From the NCBI GenBank assembly GCA_903897605.1, contig CAIUCH010000016.1, positions 1-64,000 of the forward strand: a stretch of DNA of 64,000 nt, read 5' to 3'. Under the pieces are notes generated by a model, which was not told the origin of the DNA, did no database searches, and saw nothing but the letters and a program-made list of their open reading frames with translations. The translations under genes were made by a program, and so were the position numbers. How positions within the stretch are numbered: position 1 is the first letter of the stretch; every line of letters starts with the position of its first letter. The DNA is from an uncultured Alphaproteobacteria bacterium (GTDB lineage Bacteria; Pseudomonadota; Alphaproteobacteria; Micropepsales; Micropepsaceae). Below are positions 34,741 to 43,514 of the stretch, piece after piece.

Positions 34741-36489
34741 TTAAAGACGGACCAGACCTGCGCTGACCCGTTTGTAAAGCGCCGAATCAAGCGCCACATA
34801 GCCGTTGCCGAGATCGGCATAGAGGGGATCCGTGATTTTCGCCGGGTCAAATCCGTCTAAGGCAAGATCGCTCTTCTTCTGCTTGAAGGTTTCGGTAATG
34901 GCGAGGGATTTTACCAGGCGCAGGAAAATCGGTCTGGCATAGTCGGGAAGGCGTGACTTCAGGTGCGCTTTCAAACCGGCAAGATCGAATCTGGCATCGG
35001 TTTCCAGCGCCGCCATACCGGCCTTGCCGTCCGCGCCCGTGACCGCGACGCCATACACATTCGCGGCCAGAATTCCGGGATAAGCGGACAGCGCGGCAGC
35101 CACTTCGGTGGTGGCGACATTTTCGCCCTTCCAGCGAAACGTATCGCCGAGCCGGTCCACGAAATAGAAAAAACCTTGCGCATCCTGACGCATCAGGTCC
35201 CCGGTGCGCACAAAGGCATCACCGGCCTCAAAGACATTTCGCAGGATTTTTTTCGCCGTGGCGGTCTCATCGCTATAGCCCTCGAAACGCGCCGCACCGC
35301 CCGCGATCCGTCCGATCGCCTCACCCGCTTCGCCGGTTGAAACACGCTGGCAGAAGCCGCCGGCATCGCGCAATGGCTCGCCATGGCTGTCGCGACGGAC
35401 CAATTCCACGCCGAAGCGGTGGCGGAGGAAGGCGGGAATGCGGCCGATCGCGCCCGGCTTTCCTTCCGCGTTATAGAGCGAGAAATTGCCTTCCGTGGCG
35501 GCATAGAATTCCAGAATCCTGGGGATCTGGAAGCGTTGCTGGAACGGTTCCCAGATTTCTCCGGATAGGCCGTTGCCGCAAGCCAGGCGCAATCCGTGTG
35601 AACGCGGCTGGGCTTCGGACTTCAAGAGATAGCGGCACAGCTCGCCGATATACTGAAAAATCGTTGCGCCGCTTTCGGCGACATCGTCCCAAAAGGCGCG
35701 GGCGGAGAATTTTTCGCGCAGAATGACCGCGCCGCCTTTCAGCAAGACCGCGCCCGAGGCGACCACGCCGCCCACCGAATGATACATCGGCAGGCAATTA
35801 TAGAGTCGGTCGTCCGGCTGTGCGTTCAAAAGGCCCGCGAACCAGTGGGTCCACATCATCACGCGGTGATGGCTGACATAGGCCGCCTTGGGCAATCCCG
35901 TGGTGCCGGAGGTGTAAATCATTAGCGCGGCGTCGCTGAGCGTGACATCGGCTTCTTCCGCTGCCTCAAACGGTGCGTCCGGCTGATCCGCAATGGATTG
36001 CACGAAGGCGGGGTCGTAACACCAGATATGGGCGACGGCTGGAATATCCGCCAAGGATGGCGCCAGTTCCTCCGTCACGATGATGTGTTTGGGACCAGCG
36101 ATAGTCAGGCAATGCGCCAGTGCCGGACCGCCCAGATTGGTATTGATCAGCGCCACGATGCCGCCGATGCGGGTGACGCCGAGCCAGATGGCGAGATATT
36201 CGGCGCGATTGGGCATCAGCAACGCCACCACGTCGCCCTTCTTGATGCCTTGGGCCAGCCCCCAGCGCGCATAGCGGCGCACGCGTGCGGCCAATTGCGC
36301 ATGGCTGAAATTCTCCGGCGTGCTGAAGAGCGCCGGTGCGTCGCCGTAAACTTCCGCCAACATGTCGACCACACGCGGAAAGACCCGCTGCGGTTGCAGG
36401 TCGATCTTCGCGGTCATTTCGAGCGCGTTCAGCCACGCCCGGGAGGCGGAGCGATCATTCGCAGGCGGGGAAAGCGGAGTGGCGGTCAT
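34741..36489 (-). CDS. Long/very-long-chain acyl-CoA synthetase (FadD6/FATP type)
   Basis: A 582-residue ANL enzyme of the long-chain-acyl-CoA synthetase/FATP subgroup. Motifs: MIYTSGTTGLPKAAYVSHHR (P-loop), FYAATEGNFSLYN (A5, the FATP-type version), FVRTGDLMRQDAQGFFYFVDRLGDTFRWKGENVATTEV (A7-A8 region) and the C-terminal ITETFKQKKSDL with the catalytic Lys. It activates fatty or other lipophilic acids to acyl-CoA. It converges on the SDR operon with a 34-bp gap and starts 138 bp from divergent metY. Confidence 0.87.
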   Translation of the reverse strand: MTATPLSPPANDRSASRAWLNALEMTAKIDLQPQRVFPRVVDMLAEVYGDAPALFSTPENFSHAQLAARVRRYARWGLAQGIKKGDVVALLMPNRAEYLAIWLGVTRIGGIVALINTNLGGPALAHCLTIAGPKHIIVTEELAPSLADIPAVAHIWCYDPAFVQSIADQPDAPFEAAEEADVTLSDAALMIYTSGTTGLPKAAYVSHHRVMMWTHWFAGLLNAQPDDRLYNCLPMYHSVGGVVASGAVLLKGGAVILREKFSARAFWDDVAESGATIFQYIGELCRYLLKSEAQPRSHGLRLACGNGLSGEIWEPFQQRFQIPRILEFYAATEGNFSLYNAEGKPGAIGRIPAFLRHRFGVELVRRDSHGEPLRDAGGFCQRVSTGEAGEAIGRIAGGAARFEGYSDETATAKKILRNVFEAGDAFVRTGDLMRQDAQGFFYFVDRLGDTFRWKGENVATTEVAAALSAYPGILAANVYGVAVTGADGKAGMAALETDARFDLAGLKAHLKSRLPDYARPIFLRLVKSLAITETFKQKKSDLALDGFDPAKITDPLYADLGNGYVALDSALYKRVSAGLVRL

Positions 36490-36627
36490 GCTGTTTCAAA
36501 ACGAAACGAATACCCGGCAAAAATATCTTGTTCATCCTGCCATCGCGTTAACGGCGCTTTTGTGTCGCCAGCAAGGTTCGTTAATCACCTGGGCCTTAGA
36601 CTTGGCCCATGCAATTGAGCTTGGTCC

Positions 36628-37926
36628 ATGCGCGCAGAAACCATTGCGATTCATTCCGGCTTTGAGGCCGATCCAACGACCAAGGCGGTGGCGGTTCCGA
36701 TCTATCAGACCGCCGCCTATGTCTTTGACAGCGCCGATCATGCCGCCCGTTTGTTCAACCTGGAGGAGAGCGGCTATCGCTATAGCCGGATCTCCAATCC
36801 CACCGTTGCCGTGCTGGAAAAGCGGGTGGCGGATCTGGAAGGCGGCGTAGCCGCGATCGCCGCCGCGTCAGGCCAGGCGGCGCTGAACTATGCGCTGGCC
36901 AATGTCGCCGATGGCGGCGGCAATATCGTTTCCACCCTCCAGCTCTATGGCACCACCCATACCTTGCTCGCACATCTGCTGCCGCGCTCCGGCATCACCG
37001 CGCGGTTCGCCGCCAGCGGGCAGGCGGCGGAGATGGCGAGCCTGGTGGATGAAAACACCCGCGCCCTGTTTTGCGAGTCGGTGGGCAATCCCGCCGGCAA
37101 TATCTGCGATATCGAAGCGATCGCGAAAGTCGCGCATGACCATGGCGTACCGCTGATCGTGGACAACACCGTGGCGACGCCGATCCTGCTGCGCCCGATC
37201 TCCCATGGCGCCGACATTGTGGTGCATTCGCTGACCAAATTTCTGGGCGGCCATGGCTCGGCGATGGGCGGCATCGTGGTGGATGGCGGTACGTTCGATT
37301 GGACGGCCCACGCCGAACGATATCCGCAATTCACCACGCCGGACGAATCCTATCAGGGGCTTGTCTATACGAAGCATTTCGGCCGCGCCGCCTTTACGGG
37401 GCGGATCCGCTGCGTGCACCAGCGCGCCACCGGCGCGATCCTTTCTCCCATGAGCGCCTTCCTTCTCTTGCAGGGCATCGAGACCGTGGCACTGCGCGTC
37501 GAGCGCCATGTCGAGAATGCGCGGGCCGTCGCGGAGTTCCTGCAAGGTGATCCGCGCGTCGAATGGGTTCGCTATGCCGGTTTCGCCGACAGCCCCTATC
37601 ACAAGCTGGCGGAAAAATATCTGGGCGGCCGGGTGCCGTCGCTGCTGACCTTCGGCGTCAAGGGTGGCTTCGAGGCGGGCAAGGAATTCCATGACGCCCT
37701 CAAGCTGATCAAGCGGCTGGTCAATATCGGCGATGCCAAGTCGTTGGCCTGCCATCCGGCGTCGACCACTCATCGCCAAATGCCGCCCGACGAGCAAAGG
37801 AAGGCGGGCATCACGCCGGAGACGATCCGGCTTTCCATCGGGATCGAGCACCGGGACGATATCATCGCCGATATTTCCCAGGCCCTGGCCATCGCCAAAG
37901 CCAAGCTTGAGCGCAAGGCCGGCTGA
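36628..37926 (+). CDS. metY: O-acetylhomoserine (thiol)-lyase-like Cys/Met metabolism PLP enzyme
   Basis: A 432-residue fold-type I PLP enzyme. The N-terminus AETIAIHSGFEADPTTKAVAVPIYQTAAYVF is the MetY/OAH sulfhydrylase start, with YRYSRISNPTVAVLEKRVADLEGG next and the PLP-Lys motif VHSLTKFLGGHG near residue 205. The length suits OAH sulfhydrylase, not cystathionine gamma-synthase. It makes homocysteine from an O-acylhomoserine and sulfide. Its stop overlaps the next start by one base, and that gene would make its substrate. No SAM-II riboswitch was recognisable in the 138-bp upstream gap. Confidence 0.88.
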   Translation: MRAETIAIHSGFEADPTTKAVAVPIYQTAAYVFDSADHAARLFNLEESGYRYSRISNPTVAVLEKRVADLEGGVAAIAAASGQAALNYALANVADGGGNIVSTLQLYGTTHTLLAHLLPRSGITARFAASGQAAEMASLVDENTRALFCESVGNPAGNICDIEAIAKVAHDHGVPLIVDNTVATPILLRPISHGADIVVHSLTKFLGGHGSAMGGIVVDGGTFDWTAHAERYPQFTTPDESYQGLVYTKHFGRAAFTGRIRCVHQRATGAILSPMSAFLLLQGIETVALRVERHVENARAVAEFLQGDPRVEWVRYAGFADSPYHKLAEKYLGGRVPSLLTFGVKGGFEAGKEFHDALKLIKRLVNIGDAKSLACHPASTTHRQMPPDEQRKAGITPETIRLSIGIEHRDDIIADISQALAIAKAKLERKAG

Positions 37927-38906
37927 TGGCTTCCGAAGACAGAAGCGTCGAGAATTTCGCCTTTGGCCAGCGCGGCACGCGCGCGACCTTGCATATCGGG
38001 CTGGTCAATAACATGCCGGATTCAGCACTCCGCGCCACCGAGCTGCAATTCGCGCGTCTGCTGAAAGAAGCCGCCAGCAATTTCGATGTGCGGCTGCATC
38101 TCTTCGCCATGCCGGAAATTGCGCGTGGCAGCACCGCGATGTCGCGGATGGAGGGCTTCTATGCCGATGTCGCCACCCTTCCGGGCGCGGGCATGGATGC
38201 GCTGATCATCACGGGAGCAGAACCCCACACCGACGTGCTCAGCGATGAACCCTATTGGCCGGCGCTGACCCGCCTGATGGATTGGGCGGAAGGCGGCACC
38301 GTTTCCACCCTGTTTTCCTGCCTGGCTGCTCATGCTGCGGTCCTGCATTTCGATGGCATCTCGCGCCGCCCGTTGCCGAGGAAACTCAGTGGCGTCTTTG
38401 CCAGTCTGCGCGCCACCGACGATCCGTTATTGGCGGGCGTGCCGGCGCGGGCCGCGACACCGCATTCGCGCAAGAATGGTTTGCTGGAAAGCGACCTGAC
38501 GGCGCGGAACTATCGGGTGCTGACACGGCTGACCGACGGTTCGGTCGACCTGTTCGTGCGCGAAGGCCGCAGCCGCTTTGTCTTTCTGCAAGGCCATCCC
38601 GAATACGGGGCCGAGTCGCTCGGCCGCGAATATCTGCGCGATGTCGGCCGATTTCTGAAAGGCGAGGGCGCCCGTCCGGTCATTCCGGAAAACTACTTCG
38701 ACCGGGTGACGGAAAACGCGCTCCAGGCCTTGGCCAGCCGCGAGGCGCGGATCGAGGACTATAACGAAGTGGTGATGGGCGCAGTTCCCCTGCAGTCTTG
38801 GCACAGCTACACGCTCAGGCTGTTCGCCAACTGGATTGCCGCCATCGCGGCCGAACAACCCCGCCGCCGGGCGACGCGGGCCGCTTCCGCCCACAAGTCG
38901 GCCTGA
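37926..38906 (+). CDS. Homoserine O-acyltransferase, MetA/HTS-family, divergent
   Basis: A 326-residue glutamine-amidotransferase-like protein of the homoserine transacetylase/succinyltransferase family. Recognisable: LVNNMPDSALRATELQFARLL, ALIITGAEPHTDVLSDEPYWPAL, the catalytic Cys132 in STLFSCLAAHAAVL, LSGVF, and GHPEYGAESL with the catalytic His and Glu. It is clearly more divergent than E. coli MetA. Together with MetY it would form a two-gene homocysteine branch. Whether it uses acetyl- or succinyl-CoA cannot be decided by eye. Confidence 0.8.
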   Translation: MASEDRSVENFAFGQRGTRATLHIGLVNNMPDSALRATELQFARLLKEAASNFDVRLHLFAMPEIARGSTAMSRMEGFYADVATLPGAGMDALIITGAEPHTDVLSDEPYWPALTRLMDWAEGGTVSTLFSCLAAHAAVLHFDGISRRPLPRKLSGVFASLRATDDPLLAGVPARAATPHSRKNGLLESDLTARNYRVLTRLTDGSVDLFVREGRSRFVFLQGHPEYGAESLGREYLRDVGRFLKGEGARPVIPENYFDRVTENALQALASREARIEDYNEVVMGAVPLQSWHSYTLRLFANWIAAIAAEQPRRRATRAASAHKSA

Positions 38907-38964
38907 CGGCGTTGCATCGGTTGTGCGCAGATCCCGCAGGTGCGGTATGCTGGCAACATTACAT

Positions 38965-38977
38965 ATTTGTCGCAAAT
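38965..38977. promoter_or_regulatory. Dyad ATTTG-TCG-CAAAT in the hopanoid operon promoter region
   Basis: A perfect 5-bp inverted repeat with a 3-bp spacer, followed by a second TTGTC; it lies 72-84 bp upstream of hpnI in the only sizeable gap before the 14-kb operon. It is a candidate operator; no regulator is identified. Confidence 0.3.
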
Positions 38978-39048
38978 TGTCACAGCAGGGGCCTTCACCC
39001 TGCCGCCCCCCTCGACTAAATAGAGTGCTTCGGCGGGGGCCGGAACGA

Positions 39049-40203
39049 ATGATGACGATGCTATTGACTGGGGCAGGCTGGTTTTTTGCCGCGCTCGCGC
39101 TTTTCGGCGCGGGCTATGCCTTGGCGGCTGCCTTTCTGGCCGGCCGGTTCATGCAGGGCGAAGGCCCGGGGGGATCCGCTTGTCCGCCGGTAACCATCCT
39201 CAAGCCCCTGTATCTGGGCGAGCCGGGCCTGTCCGAGAATCTGGAGAGTTTCTTCGCGCAGGATTACCCCGGCGCCATCCAGATCGTGTTCGGCGTCCAT
39301 GACGAAAGCGATCCCGCCATCGCGGTGGTCGAAGCGCTGCAACAGCGCTATCCGCATCTGGACAGCGTGATCGTCGCCGATGGCGCGCTGCATGGCTCCA
39401 ACGCCAAGGTTTCCAATCTGATCAATATGCTGCCGGCGGCGCGGCACGACATATTGGTGCTGTCCGACAGTGACATCACCGTGTCGCGGCGCTGGCTGCG
39501 CCATGTCACGGACGCTTTGGCCGGTCCCGGCGTGGGCCTGGTGACCTGTCTTTACACTGGCGAAGTGGTGCAAAATCAAAGCCGCATCTGGTCAACCTTG
39601 TCGGCCATGGGCACGTCTTATGACTTTCTGCCCAATGTGGTTCTCGGCACCAGTCTCGGTCTGGCCGAGCCCTGCATGGGATCGACCATCGCGCTGACGC
39701 GGCCCATGCTGGACGAAATCGGCGGCTTCATGGCATTCGCGGACTATCTCGCCGATGATTATGAGATCGGCCGCGCCGTGCGCGCCCGGGGCCATGTCCT
39801 GGCGATGCCCGCGATGGGGGTTAGGCATACCGCGACCGAGGCCAGTGCCGGCGAATTGTTCCGTCACGAATTGCGCTGGACCCGCACCATCCGCACCGTC
39901 AATCCGCTGGGTCATCTGGGCAGTGTGGTCACGTTCGGGTTCCCGATTGCGCTGATTTCCGCCCTGTTGCTGGGTTTTTCCTGGCCGAGCCTTGTCGTCC
40001 TGGGACTGACTCTGGCGGCGCGGCTGTTCCTCAAGCGCCGTATTGATGGTATTTTCGGGACCTATGCGGGTCCGTTCTGGCTTTTGCCGGTGCGGGACCT
40101 TTTAAGTTTCGCAGTGTTCGTGGCGTCGCAATTCGGCGAGACCGTCCATTGGCGGGGAAGCCGCTTTGCGGTCGAACCCAGCGGCGCCCTGTCCCAATCC
40201 TGA
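39049..40203 (+). CDS. hpnI: Hopanoid glycosyltransferase HpnI
   Basis: Family role: adds N-acetylglucosamine to bacteriohopanetetrol at the inner membrane. 384 residues: N-terminal membrane helix (about 5-27), a GT-2 catalytic domain with VTILKPLYLGEPGLSENLESF, DSD in LVLSDSDITVSRRW, and the late HELRWTRTIR motif, then C-terminal membrane helices. It is in the HpnI/ceramide-glucosyltransferase-like group. ATG 39049 is chosen because an earlier in-frame reading (38836) lies in the metA-like gene; ATG 39052 is nearly equivalent. It is the first gene of the hopanoid operon. Confidence 0.92.
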   Translation: MMTMLLTGAGWFFAALALFGAGYALAAAFLAGRFMQGEGPGGSACPPVTILKPLYLGEPGLSENLESFFAQDYPGAIQIVFGVHDESDPAIAVVEALQQRYPHLDSVIVADGALHGSNAKVSNLINMLPAARHDILVLSDSDITVSRRWLRHVTDALAGPGVGLVTCLYTGEVVQNQSRIWSTLSAMGTSYDFLPNVVLGTSLGLAEPCMGSTIALTRPMLDEIGGFMAFADYLADDYEIGRAVRARGHVLAMPAMGVRHTATEASAGELFRHELRWTRTIRTVNPLGHLGSVVTFGFPIALISALLLGFSWPSLVVLGLTLAARLFLKRRIDGIFGTYAGPFWLLPVRDLLSFAVFVASQFGETVHWRGSRFAVEPSGALSQS

Positions 40204-40217
40204 AGGTATTGAAGTCC

Positions 40218-41648
40218 ATGGCCATGAAATCGCTTTTTCTCCAGGCGCCGTCCTTCGACGGTTATGACGGCGGCGCCGGTGCGCGCTACCAGATGAAGCG
40301 GGAAGTGAAGTCTTTCTGGTTTCCCACCTGGCTGGCCCAGGCCGCGGCGATGGTGCCGGGTTCGCGCCTGATCGACGCCCCGCCGCACCGCCTGTCCTTC
40401 AAGGACATCGAGGAAGACGTGAAGGCGCATGAGTTGATCGTCATTCATACCTCCACCCCCAGCTTCAAGTCCGACGTGCGCACGGCGGACATGGTCCGGG
40501 CCCTCAATCCGACCGCCAAGATCGGCTTCATCGGCGCCAAGGTCGCTGTCGAACCGGAGGAAAGCCTGAATGGGGCACCATCGATCGATTTCGTCTGCCG
40601 CAACGAATACGAATTCACCATCCAGGAATTGGCGAACGGCGCCGACTGGGCGAGCATCAAGGGCCTCAGCTATCGCGATGCCGACGGCAAGATCGTCCAC
40701 AATCCGGAACGCGAAATCCTGATGGACATGGACCAGTTGCCGTCGGTGCTGCCGATGTACAAGCAGCTCAAGGTCGAGAATTATTTCGGCGGCTATCTGA
40801 TGCACCCCTATATGTCCTGGTACACGGGCCGGGGCTGCAAATCGCGTTGCACCTTCTGCCTTTGGCCTCAGACCATCGGTGGCCACAAATACCGCTACAA
40901 GTCGATCGCCAAGGTGGTCGAAGAAGTGGAATATGTGCAAAAGAAATTCCCCCAGATCCGGGAAATCTTCTTCGACGATGATACCTTGACCGACGATCAT
41001 GCCCGCGTCGAGGAACTGGCGCGCGCGCTTGGCCCCTTGGGCATCACTTGGTCCTGCAACGCCAAAGCAAACGTACCGCGCAAGACCCTGGAAGTGATGA
41101 AGGCCAACGGTCTGCGCCTGCTTCTGGTCGGTTATGAATCCGGCAATCAGAAGATCCTGCACAACATCAAGAAGGGTCTTCTGGTCGAAGTCGCCAAGCG
41201 CTTCTCCAAGGATTGCCACGAATTGGGCATCATCGTGCACGGGACTTTTATCCTGGGCCTGCCGGGCGAGACCCGCGAGACCATCCAGGAAACCCTGGCT
41301 TTCGCCAAGGAAGTCAATCCGCGCACCTTGCAGGTGTCGCTGGCCGCGCCCTATCCGGGCACCTTTCTCTACAAACAGGCCAAGGAGAATGGCTGGTTCG
41401 CGTCGGATGTGGATCTCTTGACCGATGATGGCACCCAGATCGCGCCGCTCAATTATCCGCATCTGGGCCATACCGAGATTTTCGAGTCGGTGGAGACCTT
41501 CTACAAGAAGTTCTATTTCCGTCCCTCCAAGATCGCGGAAATCCTGGGCGAGATGCTGACGTCGCGCGACATGCTGGTGCGGCGCTTGCGCGAAGGCGTG
41601 GAATTCTTCCAGTTCCTTCGGAACCGCGAAGACATGATCGTCTCCTGA
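40218..41648 (+). CDS. hpnJ: B12-binding radical SAM protein HpnJ
   Basis: Family role: ring contraction of BHT-glucosamine to the cyclitol ether head group. 476 residues with an N-terminal cobalamin-binding-like domain (about 1-150) and a radical SAM core whose cluster motif GRGCKSRCTFC places Cys207, Cys211 and Cys214 in CxxxCxxC. LLLVGYESGNQKIL and HGTFILGLPGET are typical of this B12-radical SAM class. The start could be ATG 40218 or 40224; MKSLFLQAPSFDGYDGGAG is the conserved start. It is 14 bp after hpnI. Confidence 0.95.
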   Translation: MAMKSLFLQAPSFDGYDGGAGARYQMKREVKSFWFPTWLAQAAAMVPGSRLIDAPPHRLSFKDIEEDVKAHELIVIHTSTPSFKSDVRTADMVRALNPTAKIGFIGAKVAVEPEESLNGAPSIDFVCRNEYEFTIQELANGADWASIKGLSYRDADGKIVHNPEREILMDMDQLPSVLPMYKQLKVENYFGGYLMHPYMSWYTGRGCKSRCTFCLWPQTIGGHKYRYKSIAKVVEEVEYVQKKFPQIREIFFDDDTLTDDHARVEELARALGPLGITWSCNAKANVPRKTLEVMKANGLRLLLVGYESGNQKILHNIKKGLLVEVAKRFSKDCHELGIIVHGTFILGLPGETRETIQETLAFAKEVNPRTLQVSLAAPYPGTFLYKQAKENGWFASDVDLLTDDGTQIAPLNYPHLGHTEIFESVETFYKKFYFRPSKIAEILGEMLTSRDMLVRRLREGVEFFQFLRNREDMIVS

Positions 41649-41650
41649 CC

Positions 41651-41695
41651 GCATGACCCGCAAAAGTGGGCACCGGTTTTGCGACAAGGTCGTGC
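41651..41695. repeat. Alphaproteobacterial palindromic intergenic repeat between hpnJ and hpnK
   Basis: An imperfect 45-bp palindrome: GCATGACC / GGTCGTGC outer arms and CGCAAAA / TTTTGCG inner arms around GTGGGCACCGG. It closely resembles the widespread Rhizobiales element that reads GCATGATCCCGAAAAGTGG and so on. It fills almost the whole 54-bp gap inside the operon. Confidence 0.75.
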
Positions 41696-41702
41696 GGCAA
41701 TA

Positions 41703-42545
41703 ATGCGAAAGCTGATCCTGACGGCGGACGATTTCGGCGCCGCGGTCGAAGTCAATGAGGCGGTCGAGCGCGCCCATCGCCAGGGCGTGCTCACCGCCGC
41801 CAGCCTGATGGTATCGGGCGTGGCGGTCCGTGACGCCGTGGCGCGGGCCCGGGCCATGCCATCCTTGCGCGTCGGACTGCATCTGGTGCTGGTGGACGGA
41901 AAGCCGATCCTGCCGGCCAGCGCGGTTCCCGATCTGGTGGATAGGCAGGGAAATTTCCGCACCGATATGGCGCGTGCCGGCGCCGCTATGTTCTTCCTGC
42001 CCAGGGTGCGCGCCCAGCTCGCGGCTGAGATTGAGGCGCAGTTCGAGGCGTTCGCTGCCACCGGCCTGAAACTGGATCACGTCAACGCCCACAAGCATTT
42101 TCACCTGCATCCCACCATCGCGGCCCTGATGGTAAAGACGGGACGGGCGCATCGCGTCCGGGGTGCGCGGGTTCCGCTGGAGCCGCAGGCGATCTTGCAG
42201 CGAATTGAACGGCACCGCGCGCCGGCGGTTGTGGGGCTCACCACGCCCTTCGCCCGCGCCTTGCGGGCCCGGTTCCGCCGCGCCGGCATCGCCGCGCCCG
42301 ACCAGGTTTTCGGTCTGGCCTGGTCCGGCGCCATGACGCCGCCACGGCTAAAGGGTCTGATCGAACATCTGCCGGAAGGGCTTTCGGAGATTTATCTCCA
42401 TCCCGCCACCGGCGCCTATCCCGGCGCCGCTCCCGGTTACGCCTATGCCGAGGAACTGAAAGCCCTCACGGATCCGGCCATGCCCGCGCTGATTGCCGCG
42501 GGCGATATTCGCCTTGGCGGCTTTTGCGACTTTCCGGTACAATAG
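41703..42545 (+). CDS. hpnK: Hopanoid-associated deacetylase HpnK
   Basis: Family role: removes the acetyl group from N-acetylglucosaminyl-BHT to give BHT-glucosamine. A 280-residue YdjC/ChbG-type carbohydrate deacetylase: LILTADDFGAAVEVNEAV with metal-binding Asp residues at the N-terminus, GLHLVLVDG, and NAHKHFHLHP with clustered metal-binding His. ATG 41703 gives the standard MRKLILTADDFG start; a reading from 41679 would begin inside the palindromic repeat. Confidence 0.93.
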   Translation: MRKLILTADDFGAAVEVNEAVERAHRQGVLTAASLMVSGVAVRDAVARARAMPSLRVGLHLVLVDGKPILPASAVPDLVDRQGNFRTDMARAGAAMFFLPRVRAQLAAEIEAQFEAFAATGLKLDHVNAHKHFHLHPTIAALMVKTGRAHRVRGARVPLEPQAILQRIERHRAPAVVGLTTPFARALRARFRRAGIAAPDQVFGLAWSGAMTPPRLKGLIEHLPEGLSEIYLHPATGAYPGAAPGYAYAEELKALTDPAMPALIAAGDIRLGGFCDFPVQ

Positions 42546-42602
42546 CAAAGGACAAGACCCAGTTGGGTACTAGGAAATTCAATCACTTAAGGCAGGTTTC
42601 GG

Positions 42603-43514
42603 ATGAGCAGCCCGGCTTTCGCCATTCCGCCTGATCTTTCCCGCGATACCGGCATGTGGCCGGGCGATGGACCGATCCGTTACGGCACCGACGAACATAA
42701 GCGCCTGTTCTGCAAGACGCTGCTGGACACGTTCGATCCCTATCGCCCCGCCGTGCTGGACTGGCCCAAACTGGGCGAAGAGGCCGAGAAGCGGATCACC
42801 GCGCTGCCGATCTGGGACATTGCGGTGCAGACCGAGAATCGGGCCGGCCTGAATGTCTGCACCTATGCCGAGGGCGTACCGGACCCCTTGCTGCGCAAGG
42901 CGATCGAATTGAACGGCTTCGAGGAGCGCCGCCATCGCCATGTGCTGGCCAATCTGGTGGAAGCCTATGGCATCAAGCTGGCGCCGGAACCAGTTTATGA
43001 AAAACCCAAGAATCCGGAATGGGCCTTCATGGTCACCGGTTACAGCGAATGCATCGATTCCTTCTTTGCCTTCGGGTTGTTCGCGGCCGCCAAGGACACC
43101 GGATATTTTCCGCCCGAACTGGTCGATACGTTCGAGCCGGTGGTGAAGGAAGAGGGACGCCATATCCTGTTCTTCGTGAATTGGATGGCCTGGCATCGCC
43201 GCAACATGCCGTGGTGGCGCCGGCCCTATTTCGAACTGAAGGTCGTGGCGGTGTGGCTGTTCCTGATCTGGGAACGGCTGGGCATCGCGTCCGACGTCTC
43301 GAACGGACAGCAGGACAATAATTTCACCGTCACCGGCGCTGGCCAGCTGGGCGCCGACATCAATGTCGGCGAATTGATCGCCATTTGCGTTTCCGAGAAT
43401 GACCGGCGGTTGGGTATCTACGACCAGCGCCTCAAGCGTCCACGTTTTGTGCCATTCATGGCGCGACTAGCGCTGAAATTCATCGGACCGAAGAAACAGA
43501 AAGTTGCCGCATGA
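42603..43514 (+). CDS. Ferritin-like diiron protein, first of a tandem pair in the hopanoid operon
   Basis: A 303-residue mostly helical protein. A full carboxylate-bridged diiron ligand set can be read: Glu78 (TENR), Glu108/His111 (EERRH), Glu149 (GYSEC) and Glu184/His187 (EEGRH). Spacings of 30, 41 and 35 residues between the Glu ligands are identical in the next gene's product. Hydrophobic stretches near 212-228 suggest membrane association. The function is unknown; the fold includes oxygenases, desaturase-like enzymes and hydroxylases. It sits 57 bp after hpnK and overlaps its paralogue by 4 bp. Not one of the named Hpn families as far as I know. Confidence 0.75.
   Translation: MSSPAFAIPPDLSRDTGMWPGDGPIRYGTDEHKRLFCKTLLDTFDPYRPAVLDWPKLGEEAEKRITALPIWDIAVQTENRAGLNVCTYAEGVPDPLLRKAIELNGFEERRHRHVLANLVEAYGIKLAPEPVYEKPKNPEWAFMVTGYSECIDSFFAFGLFAAAKDTGYFPPELVDTFEPVVKEEGRHILFFVNWMAWHRRNMPWWRRPYFELKVVAVWLFLIWERLGIASDVSNGQQDNNFTVTGAGQLGADINVGELIAICVSENDRRLGIYDQRLKRPRFVPFMARLALKFIGPKKQKVAA

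Noticed and set aside
36490-36627. Possible SAM-II riboswitch before metY
   Set aside because: I could not find the expected pseudoknot pattern in the 138-bp gap.
40062-42215. Long 717-codon minus-strand frame
   Set aside because: It lies antisense to hpnI, hpnJ and hpnK, is compositionally odd and shows no motifs.
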